In this document: piece by piece, positions 9,158 to 17,307 of the stretch
Position numbering within the stretch: position 1 is the stretch's first letter
Layout: the number at the start of each line of letters is the position of its first letter
Virus record (IMG/VR): IMGVR_UViG_3300027896_002454
Location: 1 to 61,326 of that record
Strand: one strand, 5' to 3'
Length of the DNA: 61,326 nucleotides
Source of the DNA: a virus
Translations under genes and position numbers: made by a program
Notes under the pieces: generated by a model
The model's database searches: none
Told to the model about the DNA's origin: nothing
What the model saw: the letters and a program-made list of their open reading frames with translations, nothing else

Positions 9158-9686
9158 TTCTATACTCTTCAATAAATTTCATTAATTCATCACCCGGACA
9201 AACTGGTTTATCTTGCAATTCTCTATGTCCATAGATTTCTTTATTCGTTACTCTAGTTAATAATTCTTTTGTAAGATAATCTAATAATTTCTTAAGGCTA
9301 TCTAATTGATCTTTATTTGGTTTTTTATTTTTACCTTTATGTTTTGCGTCTACAGAATCAAAATCACCTTGTAACATTATTCCAATAGAAACTGTATTAT
9401 AATTTTTAACATGCCACGTAACATCATCTAATTCATTACATTGACATATTTCACCATTTTTTCTTATAGCAAAATGATAACAAATATGCGGAGCACCATT
9501 TTTATCTAAATGATTATCTTCTGCTGGAGTTATATGATAATTATTTACAGATTCTATAGTTCCATCTGCTAATTCTTGATGAACTACAATCTTACTTATC
9601 TTAGATATAATTCTTTTATTCCATCGTCTTTTTGGATCTTTGTTATATGGAAGAATTTTTATTAAATCTTTAATGTCTAATTTCAA
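9150..9686 (-). CDS. N-acetylmuramoyl-L-alanine amidase (endolysin)
   Basis: An Amidase_2/PGRP fold of the T7 lysozyme type. Zinc ligands are H36 (IVVHQE), H92 (VTWHV) and C163 (PVCPGDEL), and GHRE (153-156) is the usual conserved block before the last ligand. At 178 residues it is catalytic domain only, without a cell-wall-binding domain, which suits a Gram-negative host. It cuts the bond between MurNAc and the stem peptide during lysis. The next gene upstream is a two-helix membrane protein that could act as its holin. Confidence 0.88.
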   Translation of the reverse strand: MKLDIKDLIKILPYNKDPKRRWNKRIISKISKIVVHQELADGTIESVNNYHITPAEDNHLDKNGAPHICYHFAIRKNGEICQCNELDDVTWHVKNYNTVSIGIMLQGDFDSVDAKHKGKNKKPNKDQLDSLKKLLDYLTKELLTRVTNKEIYGHRELQDKPVCPGDELMKFIEEYRNG

Positions 9687-10030
9687 TGGGGTCCGTCCTT
9701 TTCATCATCTGAAACTTCAATATCAGTGATATTTTGCGAAAGCAAATTCAACTTTGTTACTATATATTGTTTTCCAATTATATATCCAAGCAATGAAAGA
9801 CCAACTGTCCACCAAGCAAGTGGAAGGCCTGCAATTACAACAATATCATGAGTCATCAACGAATCTCTAACTATCCAGCAAGTTAAATAGAACCAAACTA
9901 TAAATGATGTTCTACCTAAACTAAATTTCTGTCCATTATGACTTTCATAAAATATGTCAGTTAACAGCTTGGTTATCGCTCGAAATAGATGAGTCAACCA
10001 ATGGAATCTCACTTTGCTCTTTAATGTCAT
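9683..10030 (-). CDS. Two-helix membrane protein, holin candidate
   Basis: 115 residues with a basic N-terminus, a hydrophobic segment near 45-58 and a second near 68-88 (AGLPLAWWTVGLSLLGYIIG), then a charged tail. A conserved-looking GQKFSLGRTSF precedes the first helix. The position directly before the amidase makes a holin or other lysis protein likely, but sequence alone does not prove it. AGAGGAAA lies close upstream of the ATG, so the 74-base overlap with the preceding gene is probably real. Confidence 0.6.
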   Translation of the reverse strand: MTLKSKVRFHWLTHLFRAITKLLTDIFYESHNGQKFSLGRTSFIVWFYLTCWIVRDSLMTHDIVVIAGLPLAWWTVGLSLLGYIIGKQYIVTKLNLLSQNITDIEVSDDEKDGPH

Positions 10031-10223
10031 TGTTTTCCTCTTTTATATCAACATATTTTGCATCAATTATATGTTGACAAAAATAATAGATACCATCTTT
10101 ATGCAAAACAACATTAGAACCTGTATTAAATTTTATCTTTTCGACTAATTCTTTATTATCAAAGACTTTATATCTTCTATTTATTACAAATTTTTCGTTA
10201 TTAAAATCAATAATTTCTATCAT
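9957..10223 (-). CDS. Hypothetical small protein
   Basis: 88 residues. The first 60 look like a small beta-rich domain (EIIDFNNEKFVINRRYKVF); the last 25 are acidic and serine-rich, likely disordered. That tail is encoded by the same DNA as the N-terminus of the holin candidate, in another frame. No family recognised. Confidence 0.55.
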   Translation of the reverse strand: MIEIIDFNNEKFVINRRYKVFDNKELVEKIKFNTGSNVVLHKDGIYYFCQHIIDAKYVDIKEENNDIKEQSEIPLVDSSISSDNQAVN

Positions 10224-10237
10224 AAATAAATATTGTT

Positions 10238-11110
10238 TTATACATCATGAATAACTGCTCTTCCCTCTTGCCGTTCCCAGTTTCGATCTTTTCTGATCTT
10301 ATCATTTATGCTATTAGCAGCTTTAGCTAATTCATCTGGAAATATAGGCTCTGCAAACTGAATAAAGTTATTAGAATCTTTTGGTAAGCAGTGGCCTCCA
10401 AATCCAAAATCTCCATCCCAACCAGGAACTACAGTATGTGATTCTCCAATTCTTGGATCAAAAAACATGATTTGTTTGACTTCGTCAAAATCTGCTCCGA
10501 GACCTTTAGAGACAAAATAATATTCGTTGAATAACGCTACTTTAACTGCAAAATACGTATTCATGAAATATTTACTCAGCTCTGAATTAATAGTTTTTGT
10601 ATGAAACATTCCTTCGCATTTCATTAATCCTCTATTATAAGCTCCAATAAAAATATCTTCTATTTGTTTCTTATAATATTCAGACATTGATTTTTCATAC
10701 ATTTCACTATCATGCCCAAGAACTATAGCTTTTCCACTTTTAAAATCTTCTACAGCTGTTTTTTCTGTTAAAAATTCTGGCATGTGAAATAAACAAACTT
10801 TATATTTTCCTGCTAAATATTTTGTAGTTCCAGGAGTTATAGTTGATCTTATAATAACTGGAGCCATTTGTCTAAGTTTTTCTATTTGAGATACAACAGT
10901 TTCTACAATAGAAAAATCACATGTTTTATTAGACATCTTCATTGGTGTTGGAACACAAACGAAAATTATATCTGAATTTTTTACTGTATCTTCAAAAGTG
11001 TGAGTTGATAATGCAGGATTTTTATCATACATTTTAAAATCTACAAAACTTTCTAAAACTGTCTTTAATGTACCGCCGAGAAATCCAGCGCCAATGCAAC
11101 CTATAGTCAT
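10238..11110 (-). CDS. UDP-glucose/GDP-mannose dehydrogenase-like protein, short form
   Basis: An NAD-dependent nucleotide-sugar dehydrogenase. The Rossmann motif GAGFLGG is at 7-13, the central helix region carries the conserved NSELSKYFMNTY, and the catalytic Cys is C241 in GFGGHCLPKD. Cellular enzymes of 390-450 residues have a third, NDP-sugar-binding domain after this; this protein ends at 290 residues, soon after the catalytic loop. It may be a shortened phage type or have a changed substrate. It would supply an uronic-acid precursor for glycan synthesis. Confidence 0.8.
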   Translation of the reverse strand: MTIGCIGAGFLGGTLKTVLESFVDFKMYDKNPALSTHTFEDTVKNSDIIFVCVPTPMKMSNKTCDFSIVETVVSQIEKLRQMAPVIIRSTITPGTTKYLAGKYKVCLFHMPEFLTEKTAVEDFKSGKAIVLGHDSEMYEKSMSEYYKKQIEDIFIGAYNRGLMKCEGMFHTKTINSELSKYFMNTYFAVKVALFNEYYFVSKGLGADFDEVKQIMFFDPRIGESHTVVPGWDGDFGFGGHCLPKDSNNFIQFAEPIFPDELAKAANSINDKIRKDRNWERQEGRAVIHDV

Positions 11111-11115
11111 AATGA

Positions 11116-11448
11116 TTACCTTTCTTTATATTTGTTTAAGTAATTATCTACTGCAATTGAAACAATTTCTGCTTCATGATCTATATGATAGTAAGATAAA
11201 TTTGGTGTTTTAGAAAATTCTTTTTTGAGTTCTTCTACTAACAACAATATGTCGACGTTATTATTTTGTCTATATAATCTTGCTATAGCAGGTAACAAGC
11301 ATTGTAGAACTTGTTTTTCTAAAATATCTTTGTATTCTATTAAAAAATTACGAGCTTCATCTAATTTATTTGATAATTCTATTTTTTGATTATCATCTAA
11401 ATCTTTTAGTAAACCAGTTTTTTCCCAAGTTATATATTTTTCGATCAT
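11116..11448 (-). CDS. Hypothetical helical protein
   Basis: 110 residues, predicted all-helical and charged, with no cysteine motif or membrane segment. No family recognised. It lies five bases from the dehydrogenase gene and three from the next gene upstream, so it belongs to the same operon. Confidence 0.55.
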   Translation of the reverse strand: MIEKYITWEKTGLLKDLDDNQKIELSNKLDEARNFLIEYKDILEKQVLQCLLPAIARLYRQNNNVDILLLVEELKKEFSKTPNLSYYHIDHEAEIVSIAVDNYLNKYKER

Positions 11449-11451
11449 ATT

Positions 11452-11817
11452 CTATTTATATTTTGTCAAAACGTCTAGTAAATTTTTATAAAAAATCATC
11501 AATTTTGCTATATATTCATCTTCTTCTAAATTTGTATCTTTAAAGATTGTTATATTATAAGCTTTAACATTAGTAGAATTTAATTCGTTAAAAGAATCTT
11601 CATGTCCACTAAAAACTAATTCTCCATAAGGATGTTTATTTTTTAATATTTCGTTCAAATCACGAACAAAATCATAAGATCTATTATCATAAGTTAATAT
11701 GATAAATCTTATATTATTAGCTTTATTATTAATTCTAGAGAGTCTAGAAAAGCCCATATTACCCCAGCTTTTTCTAACTTTGTCAATTTGTTTATTCAAT
11801 TCACTGTATTTGTTCAT
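11452..11817 (-). CDS. Hypothetical protein
   Basis: 121 residues. The middle resembles an alpha/beta core (NIRFIILTYDNRSYDFVRDL ...), with helical ends. No motif I recognise. The start overlaps the end of the following paralogue-family gene by 17 bases. Confidence 0.5.
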   Translation of the reverse strand: MNKYSELNKQIDKVRKSWGNMGFSRLSRINNKANNIRFIILTYDNRSYDFVRDLNEILKNKHPYGELVFSGHEDSFNELNSTNVKAYNITIFKDTNLEEDEYIAKLMIFYKNLLDVLTKYK

Positions 11818-12136
11818 CTTCTTTTGGAACCAATTCTGGTATTTTCATACCTTTTTCTTCTTTCCACTTTATTTCAAAAAGACTTAAAAGTTTGTCTACA
11901 TTATATTCACATTGTTCTTTTACTAAAATGAAAAATGTTTCAAAACTAGCTCTAGTAGAATTTATAGATGCTAAAATAGCAGCAATTTTCATACAAACAT
12001 TAAAATCTTCATTCCCATCAAGTTCATTTTCGGCAACTCCTTGTAAAAGAGTCCTTTTTGTGGTATATAATTCTCTTAATTGTTTTATGAAATTTTCTAA
12101 TTTTTTTAATTCAATTTCTTTTTGATTTTCTTCCAT
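11801..12136 (-). CDS. Small helical protein, paralogue of the gene at 21.5-22.0 kb
   Basis: 111 residues, helical. It shares a clear pattern with the C-terminal two thirds of the protein at 21535-22011: a DL/EL-Y..KR..L..VAE..L..NEDFN-CMKIA block, then an alternating Ala/Asn/Ser helix, then KWKEE.G.K-P.LV at the end. The two are duplicates within this genome, one soluble (this one) and one with two membrane helices added. Function unknown. It is the first gene after the strong hairpin at 12.2 kb. Confidence 0.65.
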   Translation of the reverse strand: MEENQKEIELKKLENFIKQLRELYTTKRTLLQGVAENELDGNEDFNVCMKIAAILASINSTRASFETFFILVKEQCEYNVDKLLSLFEIKWKEEKGMKIPELVPKEDEQIQ

Positions 12137-12153
12137 TTTTATCTTTCTAAAAA

Positions 12154-12236
12154 AATAGGGAAACGTGTAATCGTAATCAAATTTTTAGTTGTTTAGACTT
12201 TTAGGAGAGTTTGATTACAATACAAATTTCCCTATT
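12154..12236 (-). terminator. Two-part hairpin followed by a T-run
   Basis: On the transcribed strand a 10-base arm AATAGGGAAA pairs perfectly with TTTCCCTATT, with a second perfect 9-base pair (GTAATCAAA / TTTGATTAC) inside and a loop of 28 bases. The outer arm is followed directly by seven T residues. This fits a Rho-independent terminator after the 37-residue gene, or an attenuator setting expression of the genes below. The next gene's ATG is about 18 bases on, so it must be read through or have its own start. Confidence 0.7.
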
Positions 12237-12237
12237 G

Positions 12238-12351
12238 TTATGTAAAAAGAGGATCAACTTCCTCTTGTTCACTAGATTGCTTTAGTATTTTCTTAATTAT
12301 AAATATTGATGCTACACTTAACAAAGCAACTATTATAATACCTTTTTTCAT
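12238..12351 (-). CDS. Small membrane protein (37 residues)
   Basis: ATG lies directly after the stop of the transglycosylase gene (TAAATG). The product has a Lys-Lys start, one hydrophobic helix (GIIIVALLSVASIFII), a basic flank and an acidic tail ending EEVDPLFT. The single-helix design next to a peptidoglycan-cutting enzyme suggests a lysis or envelope accessory protein. The gene ends two bases before the terminator-like hairpin. Confidence 0.55.
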   Translation of the reverse strand: MKKGIIIVALLSVASIFIIKKILKQSSEQEEVDPLFT

Positions 12352-12933
12352 TTAATTATCTTTTAATTTAGACCAAAATTCAAATACTTTATTAACATAT
12401 TGCCAATTTCTAGGCGGTTTGTTATTTTTATAATCTTCTTTTATAGCAACTGGTCCTGCTTGATAAGCTGCTATACCATATAATATGTTTCCATGAAATA
12501 TATTAGTGTAATCTTTTAACACAGAACATGACGTGAATCCATTAATTATAGGATTCATCAAACTATCTGCTGTTAATTTTGGATTTATTCCTTTAGCTGT
12601 TGGCAGATGAACTTGTCCTAAGCTAAAAGCTTTTCCACCATCTCCTTTAGCATTTGGATCCATTTTACTTTCTACCATCCATATACTATAAGGAATTTTC
12701 CAATCAAGTGTGTCTCTTCTCCCTGCTTCTTTTGCTAATTCATAGTAAAGTTTTTCTTGTAATGATGCTTTTGTTGAATCTAAAACTTTAATTTGATTTA
12801 CTAATGAATAAAAATCTTGTCTATTTATAGTGTTTTCTTTTTTTGTTTCTGCATTAGGATTATATATAATAGCAAATCCAATTATAAATGCAATACTAAA
12901 TAATCCTGCAAGAAATGTCTTTATCTTACTCAT
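12352..12933 (-). CDS. Lytic transglycosylase (SLT family) with N-terminal anchor
   Basis: 193 residues. Residues 5-25 form a hydrophobic anchor or signal (FLAGLFSIAFIIGFAIIY). The SLT domain has the catalytic Glu in WMVESKMDPNA, the FSLGQVHLPTA block (usual GLMQ) and GIAAYQAGP (usual AYNAG). It cuts the glycan strand of peptidoglycan with anhydro-MurNAc formation. It could serve DNA entry, release or local wall remodelling. AGGAGAAATT precedes the ATG, and the 46-base gap before it may hold a promoter. Confidence 0.82.
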   Translation of the reverse strand: MSKIKTFLAGLFSIAFIIGFAIIYNPNAETKKENTINRQDFYSLVNQIKVLDSTKASLQEKLYYELAKEAGRRDTLDWKIPYSIWMVESKMDPNAKGDGGKAFSLGQVHLPTAKGINPKLTADSLMNPIINGFTSCSVLKDYTNIFHGNILYGIAAYQAGPVAIKEDYKNNKPPRNWQYVNKVFEFWSKLKDN

Positions 12934-12979
12934 TAATTTCTCCTATGTTAGTGTGTAGATAAGATAAATATAGAAAAAA

Positions 12980-13390
12980 TCAATTTAATGACTCTTTGAA
13001 ACTTTCTATATAGAAAGCTAAAGCATTTTCGACCACTCTAAGTACATCTTCGTCAACATTATCAAATTTTATTTCATTAGTTATTGAAACATATTTCAAC
13101 GCATTATGCAATTTACCTTTTTGATCTAATGGTAAATTTTCATAAACATTAATCATTTTTTGTGTGTCATCTTTCTTAAAACTTTTTACACCAAGAATAA
13201 ATTTATTAAGTTTTGGATGCAAAGAAACAAATAACAAAAATTGTCTTGGTGTCTTTGAAGACTTATGTAATAAAATTGCATGATTTTCTTCGTCTTCTAC
13301 AAGCACGTCTGAAAATTTTGATAGTAAAATGTCTTTATAAGTTTTAAGTCTAGTTGCTAATTCTTCTTCACTGACTATCGGCTTTGCCAT
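12980..13390 (-). CDS. Hypothetical protein
   Basis: About 136 residues starting MAKPIVSEEE. I chose this ATG because AAAGGAAG lies five bases before it; an earlier TTG would add five residues. The fold looks alpha/beta (helical N-terminus, strands around FLLFVSLHPKLNKFILGV, then helices). No family recognised. The start overlaps the end of the TS-family gene. Confidence 0.55.
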   Translation of the reverse strand: MAKPIVSEEELATRLKTYKDILLSKFSDVLVEDEENHAILLHKSSKTPRQFLLFVSLHPKLNKFILGVKSFKKDDTQKMINVYENLPLDQKGKLHNALKYVSITNEIKFDNVDEDVLRVVENALAFYIESFKESLN

Positions 13391-14375
13391 GTAACTTCCT
13401 TTCAAAATATTTTTTGTATATTTCTGATTGAAACTGATTTAAATCTACTTTATCTGTTTCTTTTCTTTTTATTTGTAGTTGATACTTCATTACTAATAGT
13501 AAATCATTCCAATATGGATTTAATTTACGTTCTTTAAAAATATTTATATATTTTTCTGGGTGGAAAAGATCGTCAAAGCTTTTAAATGTTTCTTCTGCAT
13601 TATTTAATCCACCAATCATTTTTGGCATTTCATATGTATCAAAATTAACATTATCAATAATTCTTTTTGCTTTTTCTATATCTTTTTCATATAAATGAAA
13701 ACTTCCAGCAATATGATTATATTCTCCTAATTCACAATTTAATTCATTTGCTATTAATTCTTGAATCATTGTAAATGAAAATACATCTATAACATGTCCA
13801 AGCATAGCATCATTACTTCTCATATAAACATTCATATTTAATTTATTATCTCTTATCATAAAATGAAACATTACTGTACAAGGAACGTCTTTAGTCTTAA
13901 CATAATCTTTTGTAGGATCAAATATAGTCATTATTGCTTGCCTTGAATCTTTATCTGTTTTTAATTTGTGTATAACTTCTTGAAATTGATCTATTTTATA
14001 TTCTATCGGAGTATCGCTAAGTTTTAATTCCCATTTATCCATATATGATAATGATCTTAATCTTGGTCCATAAGCCCCTCTAAATACTTTTCCATCATCG
14101 CTAAATTGTTTTATGTTTGGAGTTAATGCAGCTAACATTTCGACTCTATCGTCTCCGATAACCATAGATAAAAATTCTAATATATTAAAACCAAGATTGA
14201 TATTTCTTACTTCATTATAGATTATTCTATTTCTAGGATTCTTTAAAGTAAAACAAAAAGGAGATAACTCAATAGTCTTTAACCCTCTTGGCTCTACTAT
14301 TGTTCCTTTATCTAAGAGTAATTTTAAAGAAGATTGATAACCATAATCAAATATTTCATGTTCAATTGTATACAT
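13368..14375 (-). CDS. Thymidylate synthase-family enzyme, possibly dCMP-specific
   Basis: A 335-residue ThyA-fold protein. Present are DSRQAIMTIFDP (143-154), the catalytic Cys C166 (DVPCTV), the phosphate/base block MRSNDAMLG (185-193) and SFHLYEKD (H227, Y229). The residue at the TS Asn177 position is Asp (D197, in HVIDVFSF). In established work Asn selects dUMP, while Asp is found in T4 deoxycytidylate hydroxymethylase and shifts TS mutants toward dCMP. The enzyme could therefore make 5-hydroxymethyl- or 5-methyl-dCMP rather than dTMP; this is inference. A dNMP kinase gene lies nearby. Confidence 0.85.
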   Translation of the reverse strand: MYTIEHEIFDYGYQSSLKLLLDKGTIVEPRGLKTIELSPFCFTLKNPRNRIIYNEVRNINLGFNILEFLSMVIGDDRVEMLAALTPNIKQFSDDGKVFRGAYGPRLRSLSYMDKWELKLSDTPIEYKIDQFQEVIHKLKTDKDSRQAIMTIFDPTKDYVKTKDVPCTVMFHFMIRDNKLNMNVYMRSNDAMLGHVIDVFSFTMIQELIANELNCELGEYNHIAGSFHLYEKDIEKAKRIIDNVNFDTYEMPKMIGGLNNAEETFKSFDDLFHPEKYINIFKERKLNPYWNDLLLVMKYQLQIKRKETDKVDLNQFQSEIYKKYFERKLHGKADSQ

Positions 14376-14653
14376 TATTTCTTTTCATAAAAAATATGTC
14401 CACAACTATCACAAGTTTTAAATCCATTTATTAAAATTGATTGTTTTTTATAAGCTTCACTTAATTTTAAATTTAATTCATTAAGTAAATCATAATCATC
14501 TTTAAACTTTTCTGTTAAAGCTTTTTGAGCTTTTTCTTCTTCTTTCCATAATCTTCTATCTACTGTATTATACTTCTTATTTAATTTAAGAATTTCATTT
14601 CCTAATGATTTATATTCTTCTTTTTGAGCTTTTGTTAAATTTACTTTTTCCAT
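14375..14653 (-). CDS. Small coiled protein with C-terminal CxxC
   Basis: 92 residues. Mostly charged helix (probable coiled coil, residues 5-70), ending in a half zinc-ribbon TCDSCGHIFYEKK. With only one CxxC it may dimerise around zinc. No family recognised. It shares one base with the TS-family gene start and follows the small KOW-like gene by three bases. Confidence 0.55.
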   Translation of the reverse strand: MEKVNLTKAQKEEYKSLGNEILKLNKKYNTVDRRLWKEEEKAQKALTEKFKDDYDLLNELNLKLSEAYKKQSILINGFKTCDSCGHIFYEKK

Positions 14654-14656
14654 TGT

Positions 14657-14833
14657 TTACCTCAATTTAAGTTCTGATTCGTGAAATGTTCCTAATTTAT
14701 TACCATTTTTATCTTCAAGTTCTACAGTACCATCTCTATTAACTTTTTTAACTTCTCCTATAACTTTTGCAGTTACAAAAGATGTTACATCGACTCTTTT
14801 TTCTACTAAATCACCTTTTTTAAGTTTATTCAT
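14657..14833 (-). CDS. Small KOW/SH3-like protein (58 residues)
   Basis: A compact open frame with ATG, filling the gap between two genes. The sequence (KGDLVEKRVDV ... VIGEVKKVNRDGTVELED ... GTFHESELK) alternates short strands in the way of KOW or SH3-like barrels, with GDLV at the start and an acidic NGNKLG turn. Such domains bind RNA, DNA or protein. It overlaps the dNMP kinase stop by eight bases and ends three bases before the next gene. Confidence 0.6.
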   Translation of the reverse strand: MNKLKKGDLVEKRVDVTSFVTAKVIGEVKKVNRDGTVELEDKNGNKLGTFHESELKLR

Positions 14834-15347
14834 TATATATTTCTTTTAGCCTTTCTGTTATTTCTTTTACTTGTTTGTTTAAATCTTGATCAGTTGTATC
14901 TAAATATATATGCTTACATTTAGTAACTATAAAAAATTGAGTATAATTAAATTTTAACATATTATATTTATCAATATCAAATCTTTCATCTTTTTCTTCA
15001 TTATTAACTTTTTCGCAATAAACAATCGTAGTATTTAAATTAGAAAACATTTTATCAAGTTTTCCTATTAAATCTAAATCTACATTCCTATTAAACGTTT
15101 TACCATAAGCATATTCAGAAGGATATCCTCTATCTATAATCATTGAATATCCAGTTTGTCTTAATAATTCTGCTAAAAATGGTTGATCAAATTTTGTTGC
15201 TAATTCATATTCTGATTTATCCCAGTAATCATGAGCCGTAAACTTAAAATATGGTATATCTAAGACTTTAGATAATTCTTTAGCAATTGTGCTTTTTCCT
15301 ACTTTGTCCGGGCCCTCCATCAAAATTATTTTCTGCTTATTTTGCAC
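14826..15347 (-). CDS. Deoxynucleoside monophosphate kinase (thymidylate kinase-like)
   Basis: P-loop kinase: MEGPDKVGKST at the N-terminus, then the LIDR-type MIIDRGYPSEYAYG (the DR-x-Y/P block of thymidylate kinases) and a conserved KDERF region. I choose a GTG start (VQNKQKII) seven bases after AGGAG; a longer ATG start inside the inserted endonuclease gene has no such site. It would phosphorylate dTMP or, if the TS-family neighbour makes a modified dCMP, that product, as T4 gp1 does. It overlaps the endonuclease stop by 11 bases. Confidence 0.78.
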   Translation of the reverse strand: MQNKQKIILMEGPDKVGKSTIAKELSKVLDIPYFKFTAHDYWDKSEYELATKFDQPFLAELLRQTGYSMIIDRGYPSEYAYGKTFNRNVDLDLIGKLDKMFSNLNTTIVYCEKVNNEEKDERFDIDKYNMLKFNYTQFFIVTKCKHIYLDTTDQDLNKQVKEITERLKEIYNE

Positions 15348-16137
15348 TCTTAATCTCCTCAAGTTTCTTATTAAATCTATCAGTTAATTCTAAATCTTTA
15401 TTTTCTTTCATCAAAAACAAATCATCAAAAGTTACTTGTTCAAAATCATTTTCTGTTAAAATCTTAAACTTTTTTCCAAATTTCTTTTTTGCTGCATTAG
15501 TTTTAACTTTAATCTCTTTGATATTAAGCATTTTAGAATTTTTTATTTCTATATATAAATCTTCATCTATTAAATAAAAATCTGGATAATATGTTCTATC
15601 TTTTTTATTAACTTTATATTTGATTCCGTGTTTGCTAAGTTCACCAGTTTCAAAATTTATGCTATTGTCAATTAAATATTTTAAGTATGCAAGCTCCATT
15701 AAACTTCTAAAAAAATGTCCTTTATATCGTCCAGTCCATCCTTTACCAGCTTTAATTGACGGTGGTTTACCATACATAGGATTATTTTTTCCACTATTAG
15801 CTATTGACAATTTTAATTTTATATCTTTAGCTTTTTTAATACCATATTGTGATTCTAACGTTCCTAATCTTGGATTATCACCAAAACCATGCGTATACTT
15901 TGCGCCATAATTTGGATTACCTTTTCCAGAAAATCGTATCGATATTTCATTTTTTCTTTTCTCAGCTTTATTTGGTGATATTTCTTCAAACGTGTGTCCT
16001 TTGCAAACTTTTGCTGCATTCTTTATCATTTTTTCATGAATTTCTGGCATGTTTTCATATCGCCATTTATTAGAACAATGTTTGTCACAAAATCTCCATT
16101 TAGCTTTTTTCTTTCCACACCATTCACATTTATTCAT
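15337..16137 (-). CDS. Putative homing endonuclease, NUMOD3 + PD-(D/E)xK nuclease
   Basis: 266 residues. A zinc-finger start (CEWC ... FCDKHC) is followed by two NUMOD3-like DNA-binding repeats (GKGNPNYGAK, SGKNNPMYGKP). The C-terminal domain reads as a restriction-type nuclease: YYPDFYLI then LYIEIKNSK, i.e. PD...ExK. This is a different nuclease fold from the Vsr-like copies in this window. It is inserted between UDP-galactopyranose mutase and dNMP kinase genes; no intron or intein is visible around it. Its 3' end contains the kinase's Shine-Dalgarno site. Confidence 0.7.
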   Translation of the reverse strand: MNKCEWCGKKKAKWRFCDKHCSNKWRYENMPEIHEKMIKNAAKVCKGHTFEEISPNKAEKRKNEISIRFSGKGNPNYGAKYTHGFGDNPRLGTLESQYGIKKAKDIKLKLSIANSGKNNPMYGKPPSIKAGKGWTGRYKGHFFRSLMELAYLKYLIDNSINFETGELSKHGIKYKVNKKDRTYYPDFYLIDEDLYIEIKNSKMLNIKEIKVKTNAAKKKFGKKFKILTENDFEQVTFDDLFLMKENKDLELTDRFNKKLEEIKSAK

Positions 16138-16182
16138 TTTTCAATCTCCATAATGATAAATATATCGAAGGTCTTGATAAAG

Positions 16183-17307
16183 CTATATATTTTCTATAAA
16201 TTCATTGAATTTTTTAGCTGCTGATGCTACAACTTGATCCATATCATAATACTTATATTGTGCTAATCTACCTACAAAAATAACATTCTTTAAATCTTTA
16301 GTTAATTCTTCGTATTTATTATATATTTCTATATTTCTTTGATCTCTTATTGGATAAGAAGGATTTTCTCCTTCATCTTCTTTTGAATATTCTTTAGATA
16401 TAAATGTCTTATCAAATCTCTTTTCTGGAGTGAAATATTTGTGCTCAATTATTCTTGTCCAAGGAAAATCCATATCTGCATAATTCATAATTGAAGTTCC
16501 TTGATAATCTCCATCATGTATTTCTGTGCTCCAATAAGAAGACCTATAATCTAATTTTTCAAATTGTCTATCAAAATATTCATCAATTGGTCCAGTATAT
16601 ATAATATAATCAAATTTCGATGATTTGTAAACTGAAAAATTAGTTTCTAATTCTATTTTTATCTTTGGATGATCTAACATGTATTTTATCATTTCGGTAT
16701 AACCAGTAGATGGAATACCTTGATATTTAGCATTGTTAAAATATGTATCATCATAATTAAATCTAACTGGCAGTCTTTTTATAATAGATATTGGCAAATC
16801 TTTACATTTTCTTCCCCATTGTTTTTCAGTATAAAATCTATAAAACACATGATACATGTTATTACCAACAATAGAAATAGCATATTCTTCAAAATTCTTT
16901 GGTTCTACTAATCCAATTCTATCACAATCTTCTTTTGCAACTTTCTTTATAAATTCTTCAGCTTCTTTTGGAGTAAAAGTAGCGTTATATAATTGATTTA
17001 TTGTATGAAGATTAATTGGTAAAGAAAATATCTCGTTAAAAGAATTAACTTTTGCTCTATGTTTATATTCATTAAAATGAGTAAATCTATTTAAATAATT
17101 CCAAACACCATCATCATTTGTATGAAATATATGAGGACCATAAGCGTGTACATCTATTCCAGTTATCTGATCTTTATAATTAAAACAATTACCAGCTATA
17201 TGTTTTTTCTTGTCTATAACAAGAATTTCACAATCTACTTTTTCTGCAAGTAAATTTGCAAACACAGAACCCGCCAAACCCGCTCCAACAATTAATATCT
17301 TTTTCAA
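16183..17307 (-). CDS. glf: UDP-galactopyranose mutase
   Basis: 374 residues, full length. It has the FAD motif GAGLAGSVFANLL, the DKKKHIAGNCFN flavin loop, GPHIFHT, and WGRKCKDLP, all typical of Glf, which interconverts UDP-galactopyranose and UDP-galactofuranose. This implies galactofuranose in a glycan made with phage help. The start is a TTG (MKKILIVGAG in the protein) overlapping the TGA of the broken endonuclease gene as TTGA, so the insertion appears to have replaced its leader. Confidence 0.93.
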   Translation of the reverse strand: MKKILIVGAGLAGSVFANLLAEKVDCEILVIDKKKHIAGNCFNYKDQITGIDVHAYGPHIFHTNDDGVWNYLNRFTHFNEYKHRAKVNSFNEIFSLPINLHTINQLYNATFTPKEAEEFIKKVAKEDCDRIGLVEPKNFEEYAISIVGNNMYHVFYRFYTEKQWGRKCKDLPISIIKRLPVRFNYDDTYFNNAKYQGIPSTGYTEMIKYMLDHPKIKIELETNFSVYKSSKFDYIIYTGPIDEYFDRQFEKLDYRSSYWSTEIHDGDYQGTSIMNYADMDFPWTRIIEHKYFTPEKRFDKTFISKEYSKEDEGENPSYPIRDQRNIEIYNKYEELTKDLKNVIFVGRLAQYKYYDMDQVVASAAKKFNEFIENI

